From Asterias rubens (taxonomy: Eukaryota > Echinodermata > Asteroidea > Forcipulatida > Asteriidae): a DNA stretch of 64,000 nt. Shown one piece after another: positions 46,960 through 58,667 of the stretch. The position numbers and the translations under genes are program-made. The number at the start of each line of letters is the position of its first letter. The first letter of the stretch is position 1. The stretch covers positions 9,608,545 through 9,672,544 of the forward strand of contig NC_047082.1 of assembly GCF_902459465.1 (NCBI RefSeq), in the 5' to 3' direction. The notes beneath the pieces were generated by a model. It searched no databases and was not told the origin of the DNA. It was given only the letters and a program-made list of their open reading frames with translations.

Positions 46960-47460
46960 TAGGAGCCGCCCCCGTGACCGCAGCAAAAACACAACTTGAT
47001 CGACTCGTCAAAAATCGCCGGTGTCAGATGCAATTGTGTCCGCCATGCAAAACTGTCCGATCCGGACACTTTTGCATATGCAATCGTGTCCGGGGCTATG
47101 CAAAAACCGTCCGATGGACATGTATGACTGTACATGTATGTGCGCTTGTAAGCTAGCGTGCATGCACAGCCTACGTATACTTTTATTATGCAGAATGAAT
47201 GTTCACATGATTGCAGCGATAATACACAACGGCCGAACATTTCCCATGTCATTCATGACATGCACTTAGCTTTTTAAAAAAAATGGCGAACGTGTTCCGT
47301 CGACCAAGGGCGTTTAATTCACTGCAAAGACAGCTTTGCACGGGGGCGGACACAACTGCATATGCAAATGTGTCCGGGCGGACACAATTGCATTGTGCAG
47401 CAGCGTCCGAGCGGACACGATTGCATGCGACACCCCTCCGTCCCCTCTGTGAGACGAGGA
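46960..47460. repeat. cluster of GGACACAATTGCAT / ATGCAATTGTGTCC motifs
   Basis: At least seven occurrences, in both orientations, of a short motif around GCAATTGTGTCCG or TGCATATGCAAATGTGTCCG, mixed with TCCGATCCGGACA. Spacing is irregular, so this is neither a simple tandem array nor a single hairpin. Confidence 0.7.
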
Positions 47461-47999
47461 GGAATATAATTCAAAAGAGGGCGCTGTGAGATGAACCGAG
47501 AAGTAAACTTTTCACGCAGAACTTTACATCAGGGGGGGACTGTAGCATCTGCTCTTCGGGCGGGGGACATCATCAACTCGTCGTCTTAGCAATTATATGA
47601 AGACAGTTAATGTAGGTACTATTCTAGCTGATTTAAAAAATAGTGTCATGGAATGGGTATTTTTGAGATGTTCAATAGTCTCACTGCACTGATCTATGAG
47701 CATGTACTGACAGGCATGCGCATGCAATAACCGACGACCATCCTATACACGATAGCTGGTTTTTAATTGTTATTTATTGTCAAAAATTACGTAACATCTC
47801 GGAATGCCTTTGATAAATTATTTGCTTGAAACATTTACCGTCAAGTGCTGCATCCATTCAAACGCCGTCTTAATTTTGCACAAGAATGTGATGTAATGCT
47901 GCTGGAGCGTCCGTTTATTTAGTTGGTGTTTGTTGACACAGTTAACTCAGCAGTTTCATGCTTTGTCATGACGTGTGTGTGGCATCTATCTCTAGCTCT

Positions 48000-50900
48000 C
48001 GGTCGATACCGGAAAGATAAGGGGCCGACCGTTGAGCTGCATACCCAGCTAACCTCCACACTGCATCGTGGCATCTTGGTAAGACTTTTATACCAATGAT
48101 AATTTACAGTTTACTTAGAATTGTTTGACACTCAAGCCACAGCTGTGTCTCTTTCTCTCTTTCATCGCATCATCATCATTGAATCCTCCCCTTGAATCTC
48201 TTGATGATTTGGAATGGTACTTGGTAGGTTTTCCTCCTGAAGCTTCCGCTGGGGAACTTAACAAGGAGGTCAGGAGAGCGTCGTCTAATTCGGTTTTATA
48301 TTGTTGTCGTTTAGGACAAGATTGTGAATGGAACTACTTTTGAAGATTTGGTGGGATTTATAAGTTTGTACATTATGATTTTTTTATTAAGCAGGAATTC
48401 CAACAAGATTGACTGAATCTAATCTCTGTTAGTTAGTGTACAACACAACTCCAGACCAGACTCCAAGATGCCTCCAAAGAAACCTGCTTCACCTGCTGTT
48501 AAAAAACCCGCTAGCAAGGCGGCTACCACTAAGTCACCGACCAAGAAACCAACAACTACAGCTACAGCCAGTAAAAAACGTGAGGATGGATAATTTCATC
48601 TAATAGATGGAAATTTGCATCAGGAATAAAGAATATTAATTAGTTTTACATACACCAATGTGTGTTAGCACTGTAAACTCGACTAACCCAAGCTCTGTGA
48701 AAAAAAATCATAGGTACTCGGGTGGTAAAACCCACGACCTTCGCAATTCTAGAGCAGTTTCATACCAACTAGACCACTGAAATTGCCCGGTAGCTAGAGG
48801 CTAGATAATTTCATTAACAATCTTGGGTGAATATTGATGTGGTCGCATTAAAGAAAACAAAATTTAATTATAATGAGAATAAGTAGGAGCTAGATTAATA
48901 CAAAGGGGAAAAGGGCAAGATTGGGGTGGGGTGGGATGGGGGAGAGATCGTAAAGGAGTAACCTCACAAATTCTATATTTTTCTTTTACTAGCGGGTGCG
49001 GCCGTGAAGAAGCCTGTGGCAAAACCTGAAGCGAAGCCTGAGCCAAAACCAGAAGCAGAACCTGTAGCACAAGGAATTACAATCGCGCTTGCTGCCCTGA
49101 CCCAAGAAGTGCTGGCTAAGACTGCCGCTTATCGGGAAACTAACAGGTAAGAGAATATTCTTACTCAGAGAGTTGGGAATGCGTACATTTTCAGGAATGA
49201 TGAACTTAAGTCTGGTGCCACCTAGTGTCCCAAGAAGTCTTGTGTTGCTTTATAAGGGTGCCCCAATTCCTTTACCTTTCTCTTCTCTTTCCATCCTTAA
49301 CTCCCCCCCCCCCTGACTTCCTACTCCCGCTACTTCCCCTGGCTCTCCCTCTCTCTCAACCCCCCTCCCCGTCTGCCCTGCTATGATGTTCTCATTCACA
49401 CTTGACAACCTCAGGTGTCGTGGCCGAGCGGATAAGAGTGGAAAAGAGCACTTAACTCAAGTTCTGGTGTTTCTGTTCAGCAGAGTGTGGGTTCGAGTCC
49501 CGGTCTTGACACTTGTGTCCCTGAGCAAGACACTTAACTATAATTGCTTCTCTCCACCCACGCCTGAGGGGTGTCTCAAAGCGCTTCCGACATTATTACC
49601 CTGGTCACTGGGCCTTAAATCATTCCTTAAACCATCTCAGATGGTTCTTGTGATTGATTTAGCTTAGTAGCGCATATTTGTTGCACAGGCTGCGTACTCC
49701 CCAACGGGGAGCTGAGATGGTTTATGGGATGATTTAAATTGTCCAGTGACCAGGGGTAATGTTTTAAGCACTTTGAAGCGCCCTCCGGGTTATCAACATT
49801 TATTATTATCCTCTAAAATACAATAGTTCATTTGAGTCATTGGCAAAGGCAATCATTAAAACTCCATGTTAAGTTTGTGTTTTCTTATTTCAATCAAACA
49901 GGTGGCCGTTTGTCTACGATGTTTCTGGTAATTCAGCCACCTTTCTGCAATATCGGGACTGTAACATGATACAGGCTATGAATCCAGATAGTTTGAGTCC
50001 AGAAACCATACGTATGGCCCTACTAGGAGGTTTGAGGTTAGTAAGTGTAGATGTAGACCTTATCTATTTTATGACATATATATCAGTTTTCAGACTGTCA
50101 AAATCTTCCTGATACTGCAGAAAGTTCCCTGAAAATTACCCAAAGTTTATGTTCTTATGAACGGATTTGATAATCCGCCAGATTAACAATATTATACACA
50201 TATTGACTGGCAATGAGGTAACTAGTATACGTCTATTCCCCCGAGGGACTTTGAGTGATTCTGGTCACTCACAGGCCCGAGGGGGAATAGACGTACACTA
50301 GTTACCGAATTATGCCAGTCAATATGTGTTTTATAACACAGCTCATTCTTTAATGTGAAATAAGAACAGAAATCTGGAAAAGAAAGGAAGTTTTGTAGTT
50401 GCTGTTCACGATTCAAGTCAAGAGAGGGCGCTGTAACCGGGCACTATTTTCAAAGACTAGTGCCCGCTCGGGAACTCGCTCCCGCAAACACGCCAGGCGA
50501 TCACTAGACTATACTATGTTGTTTTATCCCATGTGACCGTGTTTCAGCCTACCAGAATACAGAACAAGCAAGAGGTGTGTTATAAATTACTATAGTCCAT
50601 TACCAGTGTAGTACCCTTGTTCCACAGTGTATGAGTTCCAACCATCCTAGCCATACAAGCACTTCATTGGTCGTCGGTGTGTAAAGGTGCGAAGAGAAAC
50701 AAAAGAAAAAAATTACCCAAAGTTTATATGTTCTGATGAACAGGTTTGATAATCCGCCAGATTCACAATATACGATGCAGCACCCTTGTTCCACACTGTT
50801 CAAGTTCCAACCACTAGCCGAACAAGTGCTTATTTGGTTCAGCGTGTGCTAAAGTTCTCAGACTAAGGCTGGGTCCGAAACAGCAGCTTCAGCTACAGCT

Positions 50901-51926
50901 GTACCTCAGCGCGTCTGCCAGTGTTGAAGATTAACGACACTGGACACTATTGGTAATTGTCAACGACCAGTCTTTTCACTTAGTGTATCTCAACATACCG
51001 TAAAATAACAAACCTGTGAAAATTTGAGCTCAACGGGTCGTCAAAGTTGCGAGATAAGAATGAAAGAAAAAACACCCTTGTCACACGAAGTTGTGTGCGT
51101 TTAGATGCTTGATTTCCAGACCTAAAATTCTAAATCTGAGGTCTCGAAATCAAATTTGTGGAAAATAACTACATCACTCCAGAGAGAGCCGTTTCTCACA
51201 ATGTTTTATACTATCAACCTCTCCCCATTACTCGTCACCAAGAAAGGTTTTATCCTAATAATTATTTTGAGTAGTTACCAATAGTGTCCAGTGGCTTTAA
51301 TACACATCAGAAGACCAAGCTGTTTTGATCGTTTAAACAAATACAGTATTTCCGTTTTCTTTTGTAGGTATGGGAAGCCTGTTGTGGTCAATTTGGGTGA
51401 CTGTGATTTGTTTGATGCCTGCGTCAAAAAGTTTGATTTGGTACAGAAAGGGCTCATGGGAGATATTCTCTCCAAGGAGATTCTGAAAGAAGAAAAGTAA
51501 GTTCTAAACATCCTCCGTCTATTTAGGAATTCTTTTAAGCATGTTCATGGTTTGTGTATTTCTAGTAGGGGTATTCTTCCTGCGTGAACATATTTGCTCA
51601 GGAGTTGTTGCAAAATACCTCAAAAACACTCACCTTTTGAAATGAAATTTTCACATGTTAGTTTTACTGTGTACAACTACATTTATGTAGGATTACAAAC
51701 AACCAAATGGTTCTTAAAACCAAAGGAACCCTCTAGCACTTAATCTTAGATCTTGTCTTTTGTTCCACAAAATTCAAATCTCTTCTCAAAACTTATCTTA
51801 TGTCGAAGGTTTTCCAGGACTAATTTTGTTGTGTCTGTTTTTTTCCTTTTTATTTGTTTGGTTTTTACTGCGTCTTTAACACCCAGCAAGGTGGATACAT
51901 GTATGTGCGCATTACAAGTCTTTATT

Positions 51927-51957
<31 letters not shown>

Positions 51958-52562
51958 GGTATAATTTGCCTTTAAAGCCATTGGAACCTTTCGGTGCAGA
52001 AAACAAAATAAAAGTTTACAGATTTACAAATAACTTACAGGGTTTACAGAAGGTAGTGGTGAAAGACTTCTCTTGAAATATTATTCCATGAAATGCTTTA
52101 CTTTTTGAGAGAACAGTAAAACAATATCAAACTCGATATCGAGAATTACCGATTTATTTTAAACACATGTCATGACACAGCAAAACGTGCGGATACAAGG
52201 GTGGGTTTTCCCGTTATTTGTTCCCGACTCCGACGACCGATTGAGCCTACATTTTCACAGGTTTGTTATTTTTATATCAGTTGTGATACATGAAGTAAGG
52301 GCCTTGGACAATACTGTTTACTGAAAGGGTCCCATGGCTCTAAGATTGAGAATTTTTTTCTGTCCTCAAGGACCAATCCTGTAACTTTGTCATTGATTCT
52401 TCATTCCCCAGGTACATTTCCCTCGTTAAGGAATCTGATGGTTCAGAGTATGACGCTATAAGATTCCTCTCAGAAATCGAGAACTTCACGTTTATCCTCC
52501 TCTCCAAGATCGGCCCTCCTGAATCTCTGAAGAAACAAGTCTTTTTGGTTGAGATCAGCTGA
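48000..52562 (+). CDS. IQANK1-C-terminal-like / dynein-AAA-related protein, 5 coding exons, 226 aa
   Basis: Five coding exons (112, 154, 135, 129, 151 bp) join in phase from ATG 48468 to TGA 52562, giving 226 residues. The N-terminal 65 residues are rich in Lys, Pro, Ala and Thr (MPPKKPASPAVKKPASKAAT, then KPEAKPEPKPEAEP), probably disordered. A helix ITIALAALTQEVLAKTAAYR leads to a folded domain with WPFVYDVSGNSATFLQYRDC, LSPETIRMALLGGLRYGKPV and NLGDCDLFDACVKKFDL. That order (WP-D-G-A--FL-YRD, then ALL-GLRYGKP) resembles the C-terminal domain of IQANK1-like proteins and, more distantly, the post-AAA dynein heavy-chain motif. Here there are no IQ or ankyrin repeats. A non-coding first exon probably ends at 48078 (CATCTTG then GTAAGA), with the acceptor ending at 48432. 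Function unknown; family placement moderate. Confidence 0.75.
48468..48579 (+). CDS. IQANK1-like gene, coding exon 1
   Basis: Start ATG in CCAAGATGCCTCC; Lys/Pro/Thr-rich; donor GTGAGG in phase 1. An acceptor CTCTGTTAG upstream supports a 5' UTR segment in the same exon. Confidence 0.75.
48655..48800 (-). repeat. tRNA-derived SINE copy
   Basis: In reverse: AATTTCAGTGGTCTAGTTGG (A-box) and GTCGTGGGTTTTACCACCCG (degraded B-box). Intron 1 of the IQANK1-like gene. Confidence 0.65.
48993..49146 (+). CDS. IQANK1-like gene, coding exon 2
   Basis: Acceptor TTCTTTTACTAG, donor GTAAGA. Contains a KPEAKPEPKPEAEP stretch and the helix QGITIALAALTQEVLAKTAA. Confidence 0.8.
49413..49800 (+). repeat. tRNA-Leu-like SINE, copy 3
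   Basis: GGTGTCGTGGCCGAGCGGAT and B-box GTGTGGGTTCGAGTCCCGGT, followed by GACACTTGTGTCCCTGAGCA and AAGACACTTAACTATAATTG. The tail contains inverted segments (ACCATCTCAGATGGTTC; AGCTGAGATGGTTTATG). Confidence 0.8.
49902..50036 (+). CDS. IQANK1-like gene, coding exon 3
   Basis: Acceptor CAATCAAACAG; donor GTTAGT, chosen over a GTAAGT four bases later because only it keeps phase with exon 4. Encodes WPFVYDVSGNSATFLQYRDC and PETIRMALLGGLR. Confidence 0.85.
50197..50329. mobile_element. hairpin MITE (CACATATTGACTGGCA)
   Basis: ACACATATTGACTGGCAATG, AACTAGTATACGTCTATTCC pair with GGGGGAATAGACGTACACTA and TATGCCAGTCAATATGTGT. Intron 3 of the IQANK1-like gene. Confidence 0.85.
50931..51300 (+). mobile_element. 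TTAA MITE family 1, copy 11
   Basis: Ends TTAACGACACTGGACACTAT and AGTGTCCAGTGGCTTTAA; in intron 3 of the IQANK1-like gene. Confidence 0.88.
51368..51496 (+). CDS. IQANK1-like gene, coding exon 4
   Basis: Acceptor TTTCTTTTGTAG, donor GTAAGT. Encodes YGKPVVVNLGDCDLFDACVK, then LVQKGLMGDILSKEILKEEK. A family-1 MITE ends 67 bp upstream at 51300. Confidence 0.85.
51926..51957. repeat. (ATT)n microsatellite
   Basis: About ten ATT units, just before a family-2 MITE. Confidence 0.9.
51971..52342 (-). mobile_element. TTAA MITE family 2, copy 3
   Basis: Left TTTAAAGCCATTGGAACCTT, body AACACATGTCATGACACAGC, right ACTGAAAGGGTCCCATGGC. Intron 4 of the IQANK1-like gene, ending 70 bp before exon 5. Confidence 0.82.
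52412..52562 (+). CDS. IQANK1-like gene, coding exon 5 and stop
   Basis: Acceptor TTCATTCCCCAG. Encodes YISLVKESDGSEYDAIRFLS and ends SLKKQVFLVEIS with TGA. Confidence 0.85.
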
Positions 52563-53186
52563 TGAGTTTTCTTTGGGTACAAACCGTCTGGCATTGGTGA
52601 AATAAGCAATTTACAAACATTACATTTGAATAATGTCTGATACAATGACTTGCTTATTTACACAAGTTAAATTTGAATTCCTCAGACTTGGAGCCACACG
52701 TTACTTTTTTTAACTTAACTTAACTTGACTAAACTTATTGAGAGTTACACTCAATTCAGACAGGCGCTGTAGAATCGCCCCAAACCAAATAGATTAGGAG
52801 CAACTCTAGGTCCAGCCAAATAAATTTTGGTTCCAGACAGGCGAACTGAACACAACAATTAAATTAGGTTTGGCTCAGCGTCGTTCAGAACGACTGCAGC
52901 AGTCTATTCTTTTGACTTGAAGCGCGTCCAGACGCTCATAACTTTTTCAGACATTGAACTTTTCATGTACTTAATTCAATTATTTGGTTCAGCTTGAACA
53001 GCAATGTGTTTTTTTAGTGTGTACGTGCGTGCGTGTGTGTGTGAAGTCTTTTCAATGATTCAAAAGGTAGAAATTTAAAAATTTGTTTAAATGGAATTCA
53101 TGTAAACATTTGTTGTATCTTATCCGTCCAGTGTAAACAAATGAGAAATATATATGAGAGCTTATATTATTTGTATAAATTGATTG

Positions 53187-53192
53187 AATAAA
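53187..53192 (+). promoter_or_regulatory. candidate polyadenylation signal of IQANK1-like gene
   Basis: AATAAA about 625 bp after the stop, in AT-rich sequence. No competing strong signal was seen nearer the stop. Confidence 0.4.
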
Positions 53193-53754
53193 ATATTAAA
53201 TATATTTCCCACCTTCAACTTTGGAGCTAACTGGTAGTTTGTCTTTTGTCCTATATTCACAATTCAACAACAAATAAATTCACTTTTTTTCACATCATTT
53301 GGGGTTGCAGAAGAGTTGATATTTTTTTTATTATTAAAAACAGATACCTGTAAAAAAATAGTTAAAACAAATTAAAAACACACATTAACAAAAACTGTCA
53401 GCACCATTGATTAAAGATAAAGTTTTTACTTTACAATTTTTTTTAAAAATATGTTTCACAATTATAAAACAGGCAATGACAAAAATTGAACGCATTTTAC
53501 TAGTGCTCGCAATCTGTGATTGTAAAAGTACTGTTGCAATTTTTGCATATTTTTTTAGAACAGCAAGGACCATGAAATTACCCTTTTCCCTATTGGTTGA
53601 TGATTTTGACCGAGGCCATCTGGCTCCCAGAATAACACAATGACAAACACACTATTTCCTGTATTACAAAGCAATGGAACCAACCTAAATTATCTCAATC
53701 TTCATTTTGAATCCAAGGGCATTTTCAAAACCAGGGTCTTGGCTCTGGCTTGAT

Positions 53755-53852
53755 AGCCAAAGCCAGGTTGAATCCTTGCTTTCACAAGAGCCTTTTGATT
53801 TGTAGCCAAAGCCTGGTTGAATCCTTGCTTTCGCAAGAGCCTTTTGATTTGT
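53755..53852. repeat. tandem duplication, 49 bp x 2
   Basis: Unit starts AGCCAAAGCCAGGTTGAATC at 53755 and again at 53804, differing at two or three bases. Confidence 0.92.
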
Positions 53853-54129
53853 ATTGTAGTAAGAACAAAGCGGCTACCAGATGACTCAAAACACCTGTAA
53901 CCAAGCCCTGTTACTAGCAACTAGGCTGAACCGTTGTTCAAAACCTGTCAAGTTGACCCAGTTCCATTTCTGCAACCTCCGGGTTAGTAGTTTTTTTCCT
54001 ATTTGCTTTTATAAAAACCATTACTCTACTCTAGAAGGGTCTATAAATTCCGAGCATAACACACCGATAAGATTGGGAAATTGAGGGAGCATTTAGTAAT
54101 AATTGTACTGAAAATATGAAGTAGTTTTA

Positions 54130-54275
54130 CCCTTATACACCGATGAGTGGCACTGGATGCTCAGTACTTTCCTGAGTTCTTTGAACAAAATCGACAGGCA
54201 AATCACTCGGGTGGGATTCGAACCAATTGCTAGAGCAGATGTCTTACCACTAGACCACAGAGATAGTCTGAAAGC
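54130..54275 (-). repeat. tRNA-derived SINE copy, best preserved
   Basis: In reverse: CTGTGGTCTAGTGGTAAGAC (A-box) and ATTGGTTCGAATCCCACCCG (B-box), then a body with GAACTCAGGAAAGTACTGAG. The spacing is tRNA-like but the acceptor stem does not close. Confidence 0.75.
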
Positions 54276-55465
54276 TAGAGGTGGGTCCGAATCCCTTATA
54301 CAGAAAATGCTTATAAATTTATCTTTCCTTGGCAGATTCCATCGAGCCAAAAAGGTTAGCAGCTAGAGTACAGTATATGTACGTCTTAAATGGTTCCATG
54401 CATTTTCCTTGTATAGCTAAAAACAAGATTTGCTACACACACAGTGTCTGTGTGCATTATTGTAGTATGGCATTGAGCAAACGCTTAAACAGTTTCAAAA
54501 ACTCTTAATAAAAACACTCCAGTCTTTAGAAAATGATTAAAACATGATTGCTGTGCACTATAGCCTTCAAAAGTAGTACTTTGTGAATGTAAAATTTATC
54601 AATCTTTTTAGAAATGGACTTACAAAAATAGAATGTTTTTGATTTAAAAACTGTTAAGTACTGGTTGGGGAACATGTTAGTAAGAAAAAAACTAATAACA
54701 CTACATAACTAAGTTAATGGTTAAGATGTATCCCAACATATTTGTAATTTGTCGCTCCTTCAAGAAATCTTAAAGAAGTTGATGGAGAGCTTAAGAAGTA
54801 GTGATGACTTATAGAGAAATAATATCATACTTATGAGCAATGGTCTACACCAAGCTGAATTGAAAGTCTATGACAAATGGCTTTGGCTGCTGGCTGAGTA
54901 CTCTAGCCATAGCCATAGCTGGGATATATCTTAACCATGAATATAACTCCTTGACTTTGGACAGCCCCTACAGACCAAATCTTTGTTTTGCTGCAAATTT
55001 CATGCTGGGGCACAAACATGTATTAGCATCCGTAGTGGTCATACTCAAAGTCAAGAAGGTACACTCTAAAAATAAAAAAAATTAAAAATCATTGTCATAA
55101 TTTAAAGTAAGTTTGTTACACCTACCATAGAAGAAAGGTTGTCTTGAAAAAACAACTTCCCATCTTGTGATTGTGACATTCCTAGCTTACTCAAATCATC
55201 AGTTTCCAGTCGGAGTCCGTTTTAAAATCCAAGTTCAAATTCTTAATGCATTTTATTTAAAAAAAAATAACAGCCTGTACTGATTTAAAAGAGCTAAGAC
55301 CGCCCATCTCTTTACACCACTTTAAGTACAAAACACAGGTACAGCCTATAACATTACATTCACTTCAAAGTTAAAACGAAAGGTTAAAAAAGCTTATCTA
55401 AAAATGATTACAGATGAGGGATTTCAAACAGATGCATCATCAATGAACTTCGGCCCGCCTCTTTC

Positions 55466-55617
55466 TTAGAAGGCGGGGCAAGACATTGTGCTGACATCAC
55501 CCTCAATCTCAGCTGCCGTCTTGAAGTCCAAAAGATCCCCTCTTATCGTGACATCACGCATGCAGCCGACGTACTTCTCGTTGGTTGAGATGCCTCGATG
55601 AAACGTTTCGGGTTCAT
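55466..55617 (-). CDS. laminin alpha last coding exon: end of LG5 and stop
   Basis: 152 bp. Encodes DEPETFHRGISTNEKYVGCM, RDVTIRGDLLDFKTAAEIEG and DVSTMSCPAF with TAA. The chain ends right after the last LG5 cysteine, as usual for laminin alpha. Confidence 0.93.
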
Positions 55618-58600
55618 CTACACATGGAGCAAGATAGCAAGATTAACAAGATGGTTTGGTAACTTCTTGGATTTAGTTCTTAAAAGCGACTATAATAAAC
55701 TAATATTAACTTCTTATAACTTCTTGAATAAATCTGCTCTAGCAATGCAAAGGTTTGTGGGTTTGAATCCCACCCTAGACAACAAGAAAAAGTCAATGTT
55801 ATAACTTTAACATTGCACAAATCCTTGTAGTAATTTGACGCGCATGGAGTGTTGCAAATCCATACCCAATTATGCTCCATCACCATTTTTTTTTGTTTTT
55901 ACTAATTTATTAAGACAGAGTAGCCTAAGGGGCATGTGTGTAAACAGTAAAAATTAAACAGTTGAGAAAATCCATGACAAGTTAAGTAAACTAAATGAGA
56001 GGCAAACATATAAGAGCTAAGACCACTTTAAAACTAGAATAAACAGAAGCCAGTAACCATCAAAACGGCAAGATTCAATACACATACAAACTGGACTCTA
56101 ACATTTTAAAATCATCAGTACCGTAGGGCAAGCTAATAGATAGTACAAAGTAAAAGTATGAAAAATTGTTAAAGACGAGAAAACAATTGATCACATAAAC
56201 AAGGACTTACCTGGGAGACCACCAAAGTAGAGAGGATGTTTGGTGTTAGCAGCGACGGCATTACCAGACCCTTCAACTCTAGGCCCTGGATCACCATCAA
56301 CAATCAACTGAAGGCTGTGGCCCTCTTTGATAACTGTCAACAGAAATAGTAATAATAATCATCATAAGAGATTTATATTGCGCAATTTTAACAAAAATGA
56401 TGAAGCGAGCTTAACAACAGGAAGTTTTAAAAACATTTTAGATAAAAAGTACTGAAGAATTATTTAGTACTTAAAGGCAGTGGACACTATTGGTAATTAC
56501 TCAAAATAGTTATTGGCATAAAACCTTACTTGGTAACGAGTAATGGGTAGAGGTTGATGGTATAAAACATTGTGAGAAACGGCTCCCTCTGAAGTGGCGT
56601 AGTTTTCGAGAAAGAAGTAATTTTCCACGAACTTGATTTCGAGACCTCAAGTTTAGAATTTGAGGTCCCGAAATCAAGCATCTAAACGCACACAACTTCG
56701 TGTGACAAGGGTGTTTTTGTCTTTCATTATTATCTCGCAAGTTCGATGACCGATTGAGCTCAAATTTTCACAGGTTTGTTATTTTATGCATATGTTGAGA
56801 TACACCAACTGTGAAGGCTAGTCTTTGAAAATTACAAATAGTGTTAAAACATTTTAGATAAAAAGTACTGAAGAATTAAAGACTACTTAAAAATCTACAT
56901 TTAAGCACAGTTACACAAATGCAAGATTAAAACCAAAAATAATTCTTTCTTTTTTTTCGCTTAAAAATTTCAATGGGTTGAGAATGTTGAATGTCTAATG
57001 GCAGTTCATTCCATAGTTTCATCACGATGAAACGAATCTGTCACCCAATGTTTGTAAAATTTTGGTCGTGTGAAAGATAAAAACAACTTATTGTTAGAAC
57101 GTAAACAGTAACTGGATGACTTCTTCAACAACAACAACAACGACAACAACAACAATTCAAAAATATAAACAAAGAAATTTAATTGAGAGTTTAATTCAAT
57201 TAAATTCAGTTCAATTACACTTTTTATTCAGACTGACAATAAGAAAAGACCAAATCAATAGGACAAATTTATAGTGGTACAATACAAGCAAAGATTAAAC
57301 ACTACCAATGACAATGATACTGAAAAAAAATGTAACAATATAAGGAGTAAGAAGACTGTTCAAATAAGCAGAGGCCTGTGGTTAACAGCCCTAGACATAA
57401 TGCTACAACAATAGGCAAAGACAACAACAACAACAAAAACAGATGGGAGAGAATGTAAATTGTACAGATAATGAGCCAATTATACAGATAATGGCAAAGA
57501 AAAAAATTACCCAAATTAGGACCAGCGAAAAGCAAACCATGAACAGAGCTAAAGACAAGCAGTGGAGAATCAACCATTTTTTTTATTTTAATAATCAGTA
57601 AATTCTGCAAAATCTAGAAGCCTGCATAAGTATTATATATAAACTGTAAAATAACAAGATTAGAAATTGCAATAAATTTACAATTACAATCCCTCTCCAG
57701 ACTCTCAGTACTTCACTAAATTAATCGTGAGTACCTACCTTGGATGTCATGCCAGTTACCATCGCAGAGGTAAGTGGAGCCCTCTGGTGGTGTGTACGTT
57801 GCCTCGTTAGGTCCATCGCCATTCTCAGCCGTCAAAAACAGCTGTCAAAGCAGAACACAAAAACAATTGTTAACATTTTGTTGTAGAAAATAGAATTGAC
57901 AACCAAACGGACCTATTAACTCAGCCAGAGTTTCCCTTGTGGTTCGGTAAAAAATGAATCTCAGTGAACCCTTGCTCCATCGTCATTTTCCCACAAAGCC
58001 TAGTTCATCCATCCTGCAAAATGCTTCATGCGAAGCAAAATTTCATGTGTCACAATAAGTTATTTGTGTTAATTTCGGTTTTTACCCATACACCGATGTG
58101 TAATAGCACTGTATACTCAGTATACGCAATCGCAGCAAGTGTGAACTGGGCTAAACCCTTCACTTCTAGGTACTGACGTTTACGGAGTCATTGATTTATT
58201 TTGCATTATTGGCTTTTTGTTGCCTTTTCTCTCTGTTTTGTTCCTGGTGGTATAGAGTGCTGTTGGTGCTTTTGTGGGGGTTGTTCTTTATACAGGTGTA
58301 TTTTTTTATCTCTTGTTCTGTGTTTTGCTTTTTCTACAAGGCCCCCAGGGAGAACAGTGTTTTTACACTGATGGGGCTAACCTGTATAAACATAACTTAA
58401 TAAATAAAATAATAAATAATTGGGTAGACCCCTCGGGTGTAAACTCACCACGCCATCGAGCAACTCCATAGACAAGAAGTCACCCCTAGGATTCTGGACA
58501 GACATTAAGATGGCTGTAGACACTCTGGGCTTGATGGACATACGCATGTCAAAGTTCTGTCCCACAGAGAAGGACAAAGCTGTAGAATGATGAAAAGGGG

Positions 58601-58633
58601 GAATTCAAGATTGAGGCTTTGCAAAGGTGGATA

Positions 58634-58667
<34 letters not shown>

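Larger units (their letters stand above)
53195..55460. other. convergent 3' flanks of IQANK1-like and laminin alpha genes
   Basis: Contains the laminin 3' UTR (minus strand, left of 55466) of unknown length, a 49-bp tandem duplication and a SINE. No ORF with support. Confidence 0.55.

Noticed and set aside
50031..50046. Alternative donor GTAAGT for IQANK1-like exon 3
   Set aside because: Better consensus but it breaks the reading frame with exon 4; the GTTAGT four bases earlier keeps it.
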